64,000 nt of DNA from Paracoccaceae bacterium (GTDB taxonomy: Bacteria; Pseudomonadota; Alphaproteobacteria; Rhodobacterales; Rhodobacteraceae). How positions within the stretch are numbered: position 1 is the stretch's first letter; the number at the start of each line of letters is the position of its first letter. The notes beneath the pieces are model-generated. The model worked only from the letters and a program-made list of their open reading frames with translations. It was not told the origin of the DNA and did not search any database. Location of the stretch: the NCBI GenBank assembly GCA_014323785.1, contig JACONJ010000023.1, positions 16,885 to 80,884 on the forward strand. Reading direction: 5' to 3'. The position numbers and the translations under genes are program-made. Of this stretch, positions 51,127-60,280 are shown piece after piece.

Positions 51127-53037
51127 CTAGAATGCGCCAGCCTCGCGCAGGGCGGCTTCGGCCACGGGATCCACCCACCAGATGTCCAGAAACCCAAGCG
51201 CGTAGGGCGGCAGGTTTTCGGGATAGCGATACATATCGTAATAGGCGACCCAATGGGCCGCGTTGAACCATTGCGGCACCCGGAAGCGTTCCCATCGCAA
51301 CACCCGGTCCAGTGCGGCCACGGCGACGTTCAAGTCCTCTTGCGTTTCGGCCGCCACCACATGTTCGATAAGCGCATCAATGGCCGGGCTTGCCACGCCG
51401 GCGAGGTTAAAAACCGACGTATCAGCGGTGGCCGAGCCAAAATACTGCCGCAGGCCCGACCCCGGTTCATAGCTCATCGGGAAATGATCGGTGATAATAT
51501 CAAAATCATACTCTCGCTCACGCTGCGTGAGCTGGGCACTGTCCACGCGGCTTAACCTGGCATCAACGCCAATGGCACGCAAGTTTTCGACATAAGGGGT
51601 GATGATCCGGTCAAAAAGCACGTTGGTGTTCAGGAACTCAACCTCCAGCGTCTCGCCGTCCGCATTACGAAGCAGCCCGCCAGAACCGCTGAGCCAGCCT
51701 GCCTCTTCCAGAAGTGCCACGGCGCGGCGTGCCTGGCGACGGTCCAAGGCGCGGGCGGGGCTGGAGGCAGGCAAGCTAAAGGGGTCTTCGGTGAAGACCT
51801 CGGGCTGCAACTGATCGCGCAGAGGTTCCAAAAGTGCTAATTCCGCCCCGGTCGGCGGGCCCGCCGCCTCCATATCCGTGTTTTCCCAGAACGAGTTGAC
51901 GGGTGAATACAGGCCGTAGAACAGGGTCTGGTTGGTCCATTCAAAATTAAACATCAGACCAATTGCTTCCCGCACACGCGGATCCTGGAATTTCTCGCGT
52001 CGAAGGTTGATGACAAAGCTTTGTCCCGGGGCAATGGTGCCATCGGGCAGCTCCCTGCGGACCACATGGCCGCGGTCCAATGCCGGAAAATCATAGGATG
52101 TCGCCCATGCGGCTGAGCTGGACTCTTGCCGGAACAGATAATTCCCGGCGGTGAACCCCTCAAACGCTGCGACAGCATCACCGAAATACTCGATTCGGAT
52201 ACGGTCAAAATTGTTGCGTCCAAGAGTGATCGGCAGGCCATCGCCCCAATAGTCCCGGTTCCTCTCATACACAATGCGCTGCCCCGGCTCGACCTCGCCC
52301 AACACATAGGGGCCGGACCCGATCAGCGGCCGCAGCCGCATCTCATCAAACCCGAGGCCCGAAGCATCATGGCTGGTGCGCGAGAAGATCGGCAAGCCCC
52401 CTGCCGTCTCGATCCGGCCGCGCAGGGGGGCCTCAGAGTTGAAATCATAACGGATCCTGCGGTCATCGATCACCCTGGCCGACTTGATGGTCAGCGGGAT
52501 CGTGGCGCGGAAACTCGGCAAGCCTTCGTCGCGCAGAATTTCATAGGAGAACAGCGCGTCATCAGCCGTAACCGCCGTGCCATCGGAAAACGCGGCCCCC
52601 TTCCGTATTGTGAAAATAACATACGAGCGGTCTTCGGGATAGGCGAGGCTTTCGCAGATCAGGCAGTAGGACGATCCAATCTCATCCGACGTACCCGTCA
52701 GCATGGATTCGAAGAACATATTTGACAAAACCGCCGCGCGGCCCTGCGGCGTGTAGGGATGCACCGAGTCGAAAGAACCGGAGGACCAGGCGAACGACAT
52801 CTCACCACCCTGCGGCGCATCCGGGTTCACATAATCCAGATGCCTGAAATCCGGACCATATCGCAGATTCCCAAAGGTCGATATGCCATGGGCGACGATC
52901 AGGGTGTTGTCTTGCGCCCGGGCTATACCTGTTGACACCAGCAAAAGCAGAACCGGTACCAAAACCCACCAGGCCACCAACGGGCCTGCACTGTTGCCAG
53001 CGGGTGCCACCACGGCACGGGAATTGCGATTACACAT
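51127..53037 (-). CDS. yejA: Peptide ABC importer, periplasmic binding protein
   Basis: 636 residues with a signal peptide (hydrophobic WWVLVPVLLLLVSTGIARA, cut before QDNTL). The family-5 extracellular solute-binding domain starts HGISTFGNLRYGPDFRHLDYVNPDAPQGG, with LMTGTSDEIGSSYCLICESLAYPEDRSY-type sequence and the C-terminal REYDFDIITDHFPMSYEPGSGLRQYFGS. YejA-type proteins bind peptides including microcin C. I take ATG 53037 (MCNRNSRAVV), after AGGGGC, as the start; the frame open to 53151 adds only an unconserved leader. It is the first gene of the importer operon. Confidence 0.93.
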   Translation of the reverse strand: MCNRNSRAVVAPAGNSAGPLVAWWVLVPVLLLLVSTGIARAQDNTLIVAHGISTFGNLRYGPDFRHLDYVNPDAPQGGEMSFAWSSGSFDSVHPYTPQGRAAVLSNMFFESMLTGTSDEIGSSYCLICESLAYPEDRSYVIFTIRKGAAFSDGTAVTADDALFSYEILRDEGLPSFRATIPLTIKSARVIDDRRIRYDFNSEAPLRGRIETAGGLPIFSRTSHDASGLGFDEMRLRPLIGSGPYVLGEVEPGQRIVYERNRDYWGDGLPITLGRNNFDRIRIEYFGDAVAAFEGFTAGNYLFRQESSSAAWATSYDFPALDRGHVVRRELPDGTIAPGQSFVINLRREKFQDPRVREAIGLMFNFEWTNQTLFYGLYSPVNSFWENTDMEAAGPPTGAELALLEPLRDQLQPEVFTEDPFSLPASSPARALDRRQARRAVALLEEAGWLSGSGGLLRNADGETLEVEFLNTNVLFDRIITPYVENLRAIGVDARLSRVDSAQLTQREREYDFDIITDHFPMSYEPGSGLRQYFGSATADTSVFNLAGVASPAIDALIEHVVAAETQEDLNVAVAALDRVLRWERFRVPQWFNAAHWVAYYDMYRYPENLPPYALGFLDIWWVDPVAEAALREAGAF

Positions 53038-53158
53038 GAAATGCCCCTGCTGTGTTATGGGCGGGCTTATGTTATAAGTTATTGGCCCCCGCACACCGGG
53101 GCAAGCGCGAAAAAGCTGTCCGAAAAAGACGGCCTTTCGTTCAAGACGCAAAAATGTA

Positions 53159-53680
53159 TCACTCGTCCAGCGTGTCCAGATAGGCGATCAGATTGGCCCG
53201 ATCCTCAATGTCGCGCATCCCGTTATAGGCCATCGCCGTGCCGGGGGCATAGTCCCGCGGGCTTTCAATGAATGCCGACAGGTTTTCCGGCGTCCAGTCC
53301 CCGGTCGTGGCCAACAAACCATCGGAGTAGTTGAATCCTTCGGCCATATGTTTCGCACGCCCGACAACACCATGCAGAGAGGGGCCAACCCCGTTCACAC
53401 CGGCCTGATCGGAATGACAGGCCGAGCATTGCCGCCACAGCCGCTCACCAGCTGAGGCATCCGCCATCGCATAGACATCAGCAAAGGCGATCTCGGCAAC
53501 CTCTTCCGTGGCCATTATGCCACTTTCACCAGTGTCGATGATATAACCAGCCACGTGGTTCTTATCATAATGCTCATGGGCGTGATAGAGGCTTTCGGCA
53601 GCCCATCCGCCAAGCAGGAAGATCAAAAGTGCGCCAAAGACAGCACCGCCAGTCTTGGTCAGGGTCATCGTGTCAAACAT
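53159..53680 (-). CDS. Membrane-anchored c-type cytochrome
   Basis: 173 residues. One N-terminal membrane segment (GAVFGALLIFLLGGWAAESL, residues 12-31) is likely an uncleaved anchor. The heme motif CSACH is at 85-89 and the sixth ligand is probably Met150 in GTAMAYNG. The fold resembles mitochondrial-type cytochrome c (VNGVGPSLHGVVGR, LSAFIESPRDYAPGTAM). Related Rhodobacterales proteins (CycM/c552, cytochrome c-y type) carry electrons from the bc1 complex to terminal oxidases. It is divergent from pheA, an arrangement I recall from related genomes. Confidence 0.93.
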   Translation of the reverse strand: MFDTMTLTKTGGAVFGALLIFLLGGWAAESLYHAHEHYDKNHVAGYIIDTGESGIMATEEVAEIAFADVYAMADASAGERLWRQCSACHSDQAGVNGVGPSLHGVVGRAKHMAEGFNYSDGLLATTGDWTPENLSAFIESPRDYAPGTAMAYNGMRDIEDRANLIAYLDTLDE

Positions 53681-53784
53681 GTGCGTCCCGCTCTCAGACA
53701 GAGTTCGAGGGTATGTATCACCTTCCCCACCCGGCTTTCAAGGTCTATGTAGAGGTGCGAGATACCTGCCAGGAATAAACGCCC

Positions 53785-54615
53785 GTGACATCCCGTATCG
53801 CTTTTCAGGGGGAACCCGGTGCCTACTCGCATCAGGCATGCCGTGTCGCGCGCCCGCATCTGGAGGCACTGCCATGTCCCGGTTTTGAGGATGCCATCAA
53901 CGCGGTGGTCACCGGCAAAGCCGCACAGGCGATTCTGCCCGTGGAAAACACCACCTATGGCCGGGTGGCTGATATTCACCGCCTGCTGCCGGAATCCGGG
54001 CTACGCATCATTGATGAGGCTTTCTTACGGGTGCATATCAACCTGCTTGGTGTACCTGGTGCCAGCTTGGGCGAGATTACCCAGGCCTGGGGCCATTTTG
54101 TCCTTCTGCCACAATGCGCGCGGTTCCTGCGCATGCATGGCATCAGGGGCCGGGTCAGCCCCGACAATGCACGCGCCGCCCGCGATGTGGCCGAACGCGC
54201 TGATCCAACCCAAGCCGCTCTGGCCTCGGACCTGGCAGGCGAAATCTATGGCCTGGACGTGCTGGCCAGACATATCGAGGATCTCGGCACCAACACCACG
54301 CGTTTTCTGATCATGGCGCAAGAGGCGGACATGACCCGCCGGGCCGAACACATGATGACAACCTTCGTCTTCCACGTCCGCAACATTCCCGCGGCACTCT
54401 ATAAGGCGATGGGTGGTTTCGCTACCAATGGCGTGAACATGACCAAGCTGGAAAGCTATATGGTTGACGGCTCTTTCACCGCAACCCAGTTCTACGCTGA
54501 TATCGAGGGCCACCCCGAGGATCGCAATGTGCAACTGGCACTGGAGGAACTGACCTATTTTACCAGTTTTCTGAAGGTACTTGGCACCTACCCGGCAGAC
54601 TCGGCCCGGGATTGA
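53785..54615 (+). CDS. pheA: Prephenate dehydratase
   Basis: 276 residues. The catalytic domain begins IAFQGEPGAYSHQACR, with ILPVENTTYGRVADIHRLL and the active-site GTNTTRFLIMA (about residue 172). A C-terminal ACT domain (KAMGGFATNGVNMTKLESYMVDG) binds phenylalanine for feedback inhibition. There is no chorismate mutase domain. It converts prephenate to phenylpyruvate in phenylalanine synthesis. The GTG start at 53785 follows AGGAAT. Confidence 0.96.
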   Translation: MTSRIAFQGEPGAYSHQACRVARPHLEALPCPGFEDAINAVVTGKAAQAILPVENTTYGRVADIHRLLPESGLRIIDEAFLRVHINLLGVPGASLGEITQAWGHFVLLPQCARFLRMHGIRGRVSPDNARAARDVAERADPTQAALASDLAGEIYGLDVLARHIEDLGTNTTRFLIMAQEADMTRRAEHMMTTFVFHVRNIPAALYKAMGGFATNGVNMTKLESYMVDGSFTATQFYADIEGHPEDRNVQLALEELTYFTSFLKVLGTYPADSARD

Positions 54616-55051
54616 GCGGGCCACCCCGGGTGCTGCCCCGCCCCGCCCATTGCCCGTCAAATCGGTCTGTCGTGCCTGGCCAGTCGTGACCCTTTTCGCG
54701 TGTTTCGATCCCCGCAAAAGAAAAGGCCACCCGCCCATCGGAAGTCCCCTGCCTTACGTCCCCGTGCTGGTGGCGATGCAGCATCTGCCGCGCACTCGGG
54801 GCTGTCGCCGTCTTCCGGAAGCACGACTCTGGCCAGTTGCCGCCCGGGTTTGGTGTGTGATTCATCCGGTGTCCTGTGTCTCGGTTCCAGCTGTTACAAC
54901 ACCCTGCACCAACCGGTTCTGCGGTTCGCAGTACGTTGTGATCCGCCCGGACGGGCATGACCATTCGGTAAGTCACCCCCCCTTGGTGAGAGTTGAGTTT
55001 GCGCACCAAAGCCCGTATTTTCGTCAAAGACCTGTAGAATGGGGGTGGCCA
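54616..55051. other. Gene-free stretch between pheA and rnd
   Basis: 436 bases. The rnd frame is open through this region, but the sequence (many Pro, Arg and Cys codons) does not look coding, and the RNase D fold begins only at 55052. No convincing hairpin, promoter or repeat was seen. It must hold the promoter of the rnd-lpt operon. Confidence 0.5.
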
Positions 55052-55663
55052 GTGGCGCATCATCTTCATCACTCCGACCTGCCCGACGGGCTGGCCCTTG
55101 GCTCTGTTGTCGCCATTGATTGCGAGGCGATGGGCCTGAATCCGCATCGTGACAGGCTGTGCCTGGTTCAGCTTTCGGGCGGCGATGGAGCGGCTCATCT
55201 GGTCCGGATCGCGCCGGGCCGAACCGAGGCACCTAATCTGGCCGCGCTTCTGACCGACCCAAAGGTGCTGAAGCTGTTCCATTTTGGCCGGTTTGACATT
55301 GCCGCACTGGCGCACGCTTTTGGTGCTTTGGCCGCGCCCGTTTACTGCACCAAGATCGCCTCAAAACTTGTTCGGACCTATACTGATCGCCACGGGTTGA
55401 AATACTTGTGCCAGGAACTTTTGGGCATTGATATCTCCAAGCACAAGCAGAGCTCTGATTGGGGTGCGGAACCGCTTGACCCCGCGCAAATTGAATATGC
55501 GGCCTCTGACGTCCTGTATCTGCACCGCCTGCGCGATGAACTGGATGCGCGGCTGGCGCGAGAGGCGCGAACAGACCTGGCGCAAGCGTGTTTCGATTTC
55601 CTGCCAACCCGCGCAAAGCTGGATCTGGCTGGGTGGCCGGATATCGACATCTTCGCCCACTGA
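55052..55663 (+). CDS. rnd: Ribonuclease D (short, catalytic domain only)
   Basis: 203 residues with the DEDDy 3'-5' exonuclease motifs: SVVAIDCEAMGLNPHRDRLCLVQL (first Asp and Glu), LFHFGRFDIAALAHA (second Asp) and QIEYAASDVLYLHRL (Tyr and last Asp). The HRDC domains of full-length RNase D are missing, as usual for this alphaproteobacterial form. It trims tRNA or other RNA 3' ends. The start is GTG 55052 (VAHHLHHSDLPDG), preceded by GGGGGTGG. It heads the string rnd-lptC-lptA-lptB-hpf-ptsN. Confidence 0.93.
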   Translation: MAHHLHHSDLPDGLALGSVVAIDCEAMGLNPHRDRLCLVQLSGGDGAAHLVRIAPGRTEAPNLAALLTDPKVLKLFHFGRFDIAALAHAFGALAAPVYCTKIASKLVRTYTDRHGLKYLCQELLGIDISKHKQSSDWGAEPLDPAQIEYAASDVLYLHRLRDELDARLAREARTDLAQACFDFLPTRAKLDLAGWPDIDIFAH

Positions 55664-55672
55664 TCGGGTTTT

Positions 55673-56269
55673 ATGGCTATCGGGAACAGATATTCACAAA
55701 TCGTGGCACGGATGAAGGTGTTGTTCCTCCTCTCTGCGCTTGGGCTATTTTCAGTGCTGTTTTCGTTCTCAAACACGCCGGATCCGGACCGTGCCATTCC
55801 CTTTACCGAAGTCGATATAGAAAAATTTGCCCGGGAGCAGCGCATTGGCCAACTGCGCTTTGCAGGCATGCTGGAGGACGGGCGAGAGATCTTGCTCTTC
55901 GCCGCCCGCGCCGCGCCACTTCAGGGGGATATGACCCGGATCAGCGCGGAATCCGTGCAGATCCAGGTTGGATTAGCCGAGCCCGGCTATCTGGTCCTCT
56001 CAAGCGACAGTGCCCTTGTTAACCTGACCGGGCGAACTATGCGGTTGGACGAAAATGTGCGTGTCACCAGCCCCACCGGGTATCGGGTGGACAGCGACCA
56101 GATAATAGTATCCATGAGCGACCGAAGCCTGCGCTCACCTGGTCCGGTGTCGGTCACTGGTCCCTCGCTTACCCTAATGGCGGACAGAATGGAGGCGTTC
56201 GAGGAGCCATCAGGTCAGGGTTTGGTTTTCAACGGGGCAGTCCAGATGCTATACACCCCCGAGGATTGA
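55673..56269 (+). CDS. lptC: LPS export protein LptC
   Basis: 198 residues. A single N-terminal membrane anchor (MKVLFLLSALGLFSVLFSFS, residues about 14-33) is followed by a periplasmic beta-jellyroll with INLTGRTMRLDEN-like repeats (LVNLTGRTMRLDENVRVTS, TADRMEAFEEPS-like LMADRMEAFEEP). LptC receives LPS from the LptB2FG extractor and passes it to LptA. The position directly before lptA and lptB supports the call. It starts nine bases after rnd. Confidence 0.9.
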   Translation: MAIGNRYSQIVARMKVLFLLSALGLFSVLFSFSNTPDPDRAIPFTEVDIEKFAREQRIGQLRFAGMLEDGREILLFAARAAPLQGDMTRISAESVQIQVGLAEPGYLVLSSDSALVNLTGRTMRLDENVRVTSPTGYRVDSDQIIVSMSDRSLRSPGPVSVTGPSLTLMADRMEAFEEPSGQGLVFNGAVQMLYTPED

Positions 56270-56278
56270 GGTGTATTG

Positions 56279-56779
56279 ATGCGCATCTGCAGAGTTTTCA
56301 TCCTGGCGTTGCTGATGTCGGCCATCCCGGCTTTGGCGCAGATCAATGTCGGCTTTGGCGGCGTGGCCCATGATGCAAGCCAGGCAATCGAAGTGAACGC
56401 CGACAACCTTGTGATGAACCAAGAGGCGGGAAACGCGGTCTTCTCCGGCAATGTACTGATCGTTCAAGGCGATCTGCGCATGACCGCAGGCGAAGTAACA
56501 GTCCTCTACGACACGCAAGAGGAAGGCGATGGTTCCATGGTGCGCCAAGTCAATGCCGGGGGCGGCGTTCTGATCACCCGGGGAAATGATGCGGCCAAGG
56601 GTCAAACCGCCGTATATCTTGTTCGGGCCGCGATGCTGACTCTCGGCGGGAATGTCCTTGTCACTCAGGGATCTACAGCTATTTCAGGCGACCAGCTGGT
56701 CGTGAACTTAGCCACGGGCGCGGGTACTGTCGAGGGCCGGGTGCGCACGGTCCTGCAGCCCGGTGGCAACACCGAATGA
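56279..56779 (+). CDS. lptA: LPS transport bridge protein LptA (OstA-like)
   Basis: 166 residues with a signal peptide (MRICRVFILALLMSAIPALA, cut before QINVGFG). The OstA domain has ASQAIEVNADNLVMNQEAGNAVFSGNVLIVQGDLRMTAGEVTVLYD and GNVLVTQGSTAISGDQLVVNLATGAGTVEG. It polymerises across the periplasm as the LPS bridge. The ATG at 56279 follows GAGGT. The stop overlaps the lptB start. Confidence 0.93.
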   Translation: MRICRVFILALLMSAIPALAQINVGFGGVAHDASQAIEVNADNLVMNQEAGNAVFSGNVLIVQGDLRMTAGEVTVLYDTQEEGDGSMVRQVNAGGGVLITRGNDAAKGQTAVYLVRAAMLTLGGNVLVTQGSTAISGDQLVVNLATGAGTVEGRVRTVLQPGGNTE

Positions 56780-57537
56780 CCAGGCACCCGAATCTGACCG
56801 TTACCGATGGCCAGCAGGGGCTGCACATCCGCAATCTGCGCAAAAGCTATCGACGGTGTCCGGTGCTCCGTGATGTCTCCCTGTCCCTGAACCAGGGCGA
56901 GGTCGTCGCGCTTTTGGGGCCGAATGGCTCGGGCAAAACCACATGCTTCTATTCCATCGCCGGGCTGGTCACGGCTGATGGGGGCACGGTCATGCTGGAT
57001 GGGCTCGATGTGTCAAAGCTTCCGATGTATCGCCGGGCCAGGGCCGGGATCGGCTATCTGCCGCAAGAGGCATCGATCTTCCGCGGACTCTCGGTGGAGA
57101 ACAATATCATGGCAATCTTGGAGATTGCCGAACCAGACCGCCGCCGCCGGCGATATCGTCTGGAAAAGCTGTTGTCAGAGTTTTCCATCAGCCACCTGCG
57201 CCGGGTGTCGGCCATGTCGCTTTCGGGGGGCGAACGCCGACGGGTCGAGATCGCCCGATGCCTTGCCTCTAAACCGCGATACGTCCTTCTGGATGAACCC
57301 CTTGCCGGGGTTGACCCAATCACGGTGAGTGCTATTCATGCGCTTGTCTCTGACCTCAAGACCCGTGGCCTGGGTGTGCTGATCACGGATCACAATGTGC
57401 GCGAAACGCTGCAGATCGCGGACCGCGCCTATATCATGCATGATGGCACAATCCTGATGGGCGGGACAGCAGATCAAATAATCGAGGATGAGAATGTCCG
57501 GCGCATCTATCTTGGCCAGGGCTTCCGGATCGGCTGA
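56776..57537 (+). CDS. lptB: LPS export ABC ATPase LptB
   Basis: 253 residues: Walker A LLGPNGSGKTTCFYSI, Q-loop GYLPQEASIFRGL, signature LSGGERRRVEIARCLA, Walker B YVLLDEPLAGVDP and H-loop ITDHNVRETLQIAD. The sequence is that of LptB rather than a branched-chain amino-acid ATPase. It powers LPS extraction by LptFG. The ATG overlaps the lptA stop (ATGA). Confidence 0.96.
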   Translation: MTRHPNLTVTDGQQGLHIRNLRKSYRRCPVLRDVSLSLNQGEVVALLGPNGSGKTTCFYSIAGLVTADGGTVMLDGLDVSKLPMYRRARAGIGYLPQEASIFRGLSVENNIMAILEIAEPDRRRRRYRLEKLLSEFSISHLRRVSAMSLSGGERRRVEIARCLASKPRYVLLDEPLAGVDPITVSAIHALVSDLKTRGLGVLITDHNVRETLQIADRAYIMHDGTILMGGTADQIIEDENVRRIYLGQGFRIG

Positions 57538-57790
57538 TCCTGCGCTGGCGGGATGTTTTTCGCCCTGTTGTCCTGGTGCCGCATGTCGTTGCGTTGACCC
57601 GGCTACGAAACTGTCGGCAGATAGCGTGGATGAACATTGCTGATACGTCTTATGTGCAGGTACCCCGGAGATGCGGAAAGCCCGCAGCCAGGCAAAGGGT
57701 AACCAGAACATGACTTCCAGCATAATGATATGCATACCAAGGCATCACCGCCGAATGTGGTGCGGACTCACCGGCGATTTTGGAGGATAC

Positions 57791-58366
57791 ATGCGGTATC
57801 AAATCAGCGGAAAACAAATAGATATTGGCAGTGCCTTGCAGACCCATGTCAAGGACACATTTGGTAGTGTCGTATCAAAATATGCAGAGCATCCAACCGG
57901 TGCAACCGTGGTTTTTTCCCGCAGTGGGTATGAATTTGTCTGTGAATCGACGATCCATCTGTCCACTGGCCTGACCGCTTCGGCCAAGTCTTCGGACCAC
58001 GAGATTTACAGTGCTTTCGATTCTTGCCGCGACAAGATGGAAAAGCAGCTTCGGCGCTACAAACGACGTCTGAAAGATCATCACAGGGAACGGGTGCAGC
58101 CCGTTGAACTCTTCGGTGCGTCCTCGTATATCCTTGATAGTTCCGATAAGGTGGGCTCGGAAGAACCCGAATCTCTGCAGCCGATCATCGTCGCTGAGAT
58201 GGAGGCGAAGATTCCCTCCCTTTCTGTGGGGGAGGCTGTGATGCAAATGGAGATTGCGGGCGCACCGTTCCTGGTTTTCCGCAATGAGCGGCACGGCCGA
58301 TTAAACGTGGTCTATCGCCGGGATGATGGCAACGTAGGCTGGATTGACCCGCACCAGGATGACTGA
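57791..58366 (+). CDS. hpf: Ribosome hibernation-promoting factor, long form
   Basis: 191 residues. The N-terminal domain (MRYQISGKQIDIGSALQTHV, residues 1-100, with HEIYSAFDSCRDKMEKQLRRYKRRLKDHH) binds the 30S decoding site. The C-terminal domain (EMEAKIPSLSVGEAVMQMEI, LVFRNERHGRLNVVYRRDDGNVGWIDP, about 130-190) mediates 100S dimerisation. GGAGGATAC just before the ATG at 57791 sets the start. It lies between lptB and ptsN, the classic neighbourhood of long HPF or RpoN-modulation genes. Confidence 0.95.
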   Translation: MRYQISGKQIDIGSALQTHVKDTFGSVVSKYAEHPTGATVVFSRSGYEFVCESTIHLSTGLTASAKSSDHEIYSAFDSCRDKMEKQLRRYKRRLKDHHRERVQPVELFGASSYILDSSDKVGSEEPESLQPIIVAEMEAKIPSLSVGEAVMQMEIAGAPFLVFRNERHGRLNVVYRRDDGNVGWIDPHQDD

Positions 58367-58412
58367 CGAAACCTGCGTGGCGGCGGGACGCCCGCAAGGA
58401 CAGGATTCAGAC

Positions 58413-58877
58413 ATGGATTTGCCAATGCTTCTGCGACCAGAGGGTATCAGGCTCTTTTCCGATGTCACCAGCAAGAAGCGGCTGATGCAGCGCGTTGCGG
58501 ATGTTGCTGAAGAGATTGTCCGCCTTCCGGCGGGCCAGATTTTTCACGCACTTCAGGAACGTGAAAGCCTGGGACCAACGGGTGTGGGCCATGGCGTGGC
58601 CCTGCCCCATGCCCGGCTACCGGAACTGACGCAGGTCAACGGGATTTTTCTGAAGCTGGATAAACCTGTCGATTTCGAATCCGTGGACCGTCAGCCAGTC
58701 GATCTGGTATTTGCGCTGTTCGCACCGGCGGAAACCGGTGCTGATCACCTGAAAGCACTGGCACTCGTATCCCGCACATTGCGGGATGAAGCCCTCTGCG
58801 CGAAGTTGCGGGCAAACGCCGATCCGACGGTGCTGCACACGCTGCTGACTTGCGGTGAAGCCACTCAGGCAGCCTAG
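58413..58877 (+). CDS. ptsN: Nitrogen-regulatory PTS enzyme IIA
   Basis: 154 residues. The phosphorylated histidine lies in GPTGVGHGVALPHARLPELTQV. RPEGIRLFSDVTSKKRLMQRVADVA opens the domain, and VDLVFALFAPAETGADHLKALALVSRTLRDEAL closes it. EIIA-Ntr receives phosphate from PTSP and NPr and regulates potassium transport, sigma-E-like and carbon/nitrogen responses. The ATG at 58413 is chosen over an upstream ATG at 58359 because family similarity begins there. It is convergent with galU. Confidence 0.93.
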   Translation: MDLPMLLRPEGIRLFSDVTSKKRLMQRVADVAEEIVRLPAGQIFHALQERESLGPTGVGHGVALPHARLPELTQVNGIFLKLDKPVDFESVDRQPVDLVFALFAPAETGADHLKALALVSRTLRDEALCAKLRANADPTVLHTLLTCGEATQAA

Positions 58878-58907
58878 GGTGCCCACTTTGGCCCGTCCCT
58901 GTCAGGG

Positions 58908-59819
58908 TCAACCCCAGCCAGAAGCCCGCCGTGCCACTTTCTGCATGGCCATTGCCTTGTCCAGATAATCTTCGAACTCATCACGCAGGTCGTCCCGGGA
59001 CAGTCCGAAGGCGACGGTTGCTTGCAGGAACCCTGCCTTGGAACCGCAATCAAACCGTTGACCACGAAACCTGAAGCCATAGACGTTATTCGACACCTCA
59101 ATCTCTTTCACGATTGCATCGGTCAATTGCATTTCTTCGTCCGCGCCAGGATCGGTGCTGTCGAGATTTTTCATGATATTCGGGCCAAGGATATATCGCC
59201 CGATCACGGCGTGGTTTGAAGGTGCCTCATCAATCGGGGGCTTTTCCACCATGCCCTTCACCGATAAAAGTGAACCCATATCTTTGCCCACATCCAGAAT
59301 GCCGTAGTTTGACGTCTTTTCGGTCGGAACTTCCATCGTGGCGACCATATTACCGCCGGTTTTGGCATAGGCTTCGACCATCTGCTGCAAACACGGTGGC
59401 CGGGCTTCGATCACATCATCGGGCAGGATTACCGCGAAGGGCTCATTTGCTATCAGCCGCCGTGCGCACCAGACAGCGTGACCCAAGCCCAAAGCACTGT
59501 GCTGGCGCAGATAGGCAATGGTACCACTTTCCATATTGGTGGATTTCAGCATCTGTAGAAGCCCCGCCCTGCCCTTCTTGCGCAGTGAATTCTCAAGCTC
59601 GGGCGAATAATCAAAATAATCCTCCAGCGCACTTTTCCCGCGTGACGTGACAAAGATAAACTCCTCAATTCCTGCAGCCCGCGCCTCATCAATCGCGTAT
59701 TGGATCAGCGGGCGATCTATCAGGGTCAGGATCTCTTTCGGGATCGACTTTGTGGCCGGTAGAAACCTTGTTCCCAGACCGGCAACCGGGAAAATGGCCT
59801 TTGTCACCCTAATTGTCAT
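58908..59819 (-). CDS. galU: UTP-glucose-1-phosphate uridylyltransferase
   Basis: 303 residues: VTKAIFPVAGLGTRFLPATKSIPKEILTLIDRPLIQYAIDEA is the nucleotidyltransferase signature. LGLGHAVWCARRLI, FAVILPDDVI, VATMEVP, GMVEKPPIDEAPSNHAVIGRYIL and GQRFDCGSKAGFLQA complete it. It makes UDP-glucose for surface polysaccharides and glycolipids. It has the usual length for bacterial GalU. Confidence 0.97.
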   Translation of the reverse strand: MTIRVTKAIFPVAGLGTRFLPATKSIPKEILTLIDRPLIQYAIDEARAAGIEEFIFVTSRGKSALEDYFDYSPELENSLRKKGRAGLLQMLKSTNMESGTIAYLRQHSALGLGHAVWCARRLIANEPFAVILPDDVIEARPPCLQQMVEAYAKTGGNMVATMEVPTEKTSNYGILDVGKDMGSLLSVKGMVEKPPIDEAPSNHAVIGRYILGPNIMKNLDSTDPGADEEMQLTDAIVKEIEVSNNVYGFRFRGQRFDCGSKAGFLQATVAFGLSRDDLRDEFEDYLDKAMAMQKVARRASGWG

Positions 59820-59937
59820 GTCTGCTTGCCTGTTTCGAAGGATCTTGTGTGCGCTTCATCCGTGTGCCAGGCAGCTCTCCCGCCCGACAAATATGCATCA
59901 GTAGTTGAAAGAGGGCTGTAATAACCCTCTTTCGTTG

Positions 59938-60144
59938 TTAGTGTCTGCTGACTTCTTTGTCGTGTTCTTTGAGGCACCAGTCCGCGTAGGGTATTGCGCA
60001 CATCCAGTATAGGAGTAGCAAGACTTTGCTTTGAGGGGGAAAAGTTGATCCCATATTCGAAAGTTGATCCCATGTTCGGAGGAGTATGACAGTGATTACT
60101 GCCGATACAAGTGCTGCGGCTGCGCAGATGAGTGAACGTTTCAT
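59938..60144 (-). CDS. Small membrane protein, unknown
   Basis: 68 residues: MKRSLICAAAALVSAVITVILL is a signal-anchor-like membrane segment, followed by a short loop and a second hydrophobic stretch (VLLLLYWMCAIPYADWCL), ending KEHDKEVSRH. CGGAGC lies nine bases before the ATG at 60144. No family was recognised. It lies between galU and kdsB on the same strand with gaps of about 120 bases on each side. Confidence 0.6.
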   Translation of the reverse strand: MKRSLICAAAALVSAVITVILLRTWDQLSNMGSTFPPQSKVLLLLYWMCAIPYADWCLKEHDKEVSRH

Positions 60145-60280
60145 TGTCGAGCTCCGTTGATTGGTGTGGGTGAAAACGCGTCCGGTTATCATCTCAAAGC
60201 CGATCCTGAAAGGCGAAAACTGAAGGAATAGGGCCGACAGCAAGGACCGATGATAAGGACACTGACCGGGGTCACGTATA

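Noticed and set aside
54581..55051. N-terminal extension of RNase D in the same open frame
   Set aside because: The extra 157 codons have a composition unlike coding DNA here, overlap the pheA end and match nothing in RNase D. The GTG at 55052 fits the family start.
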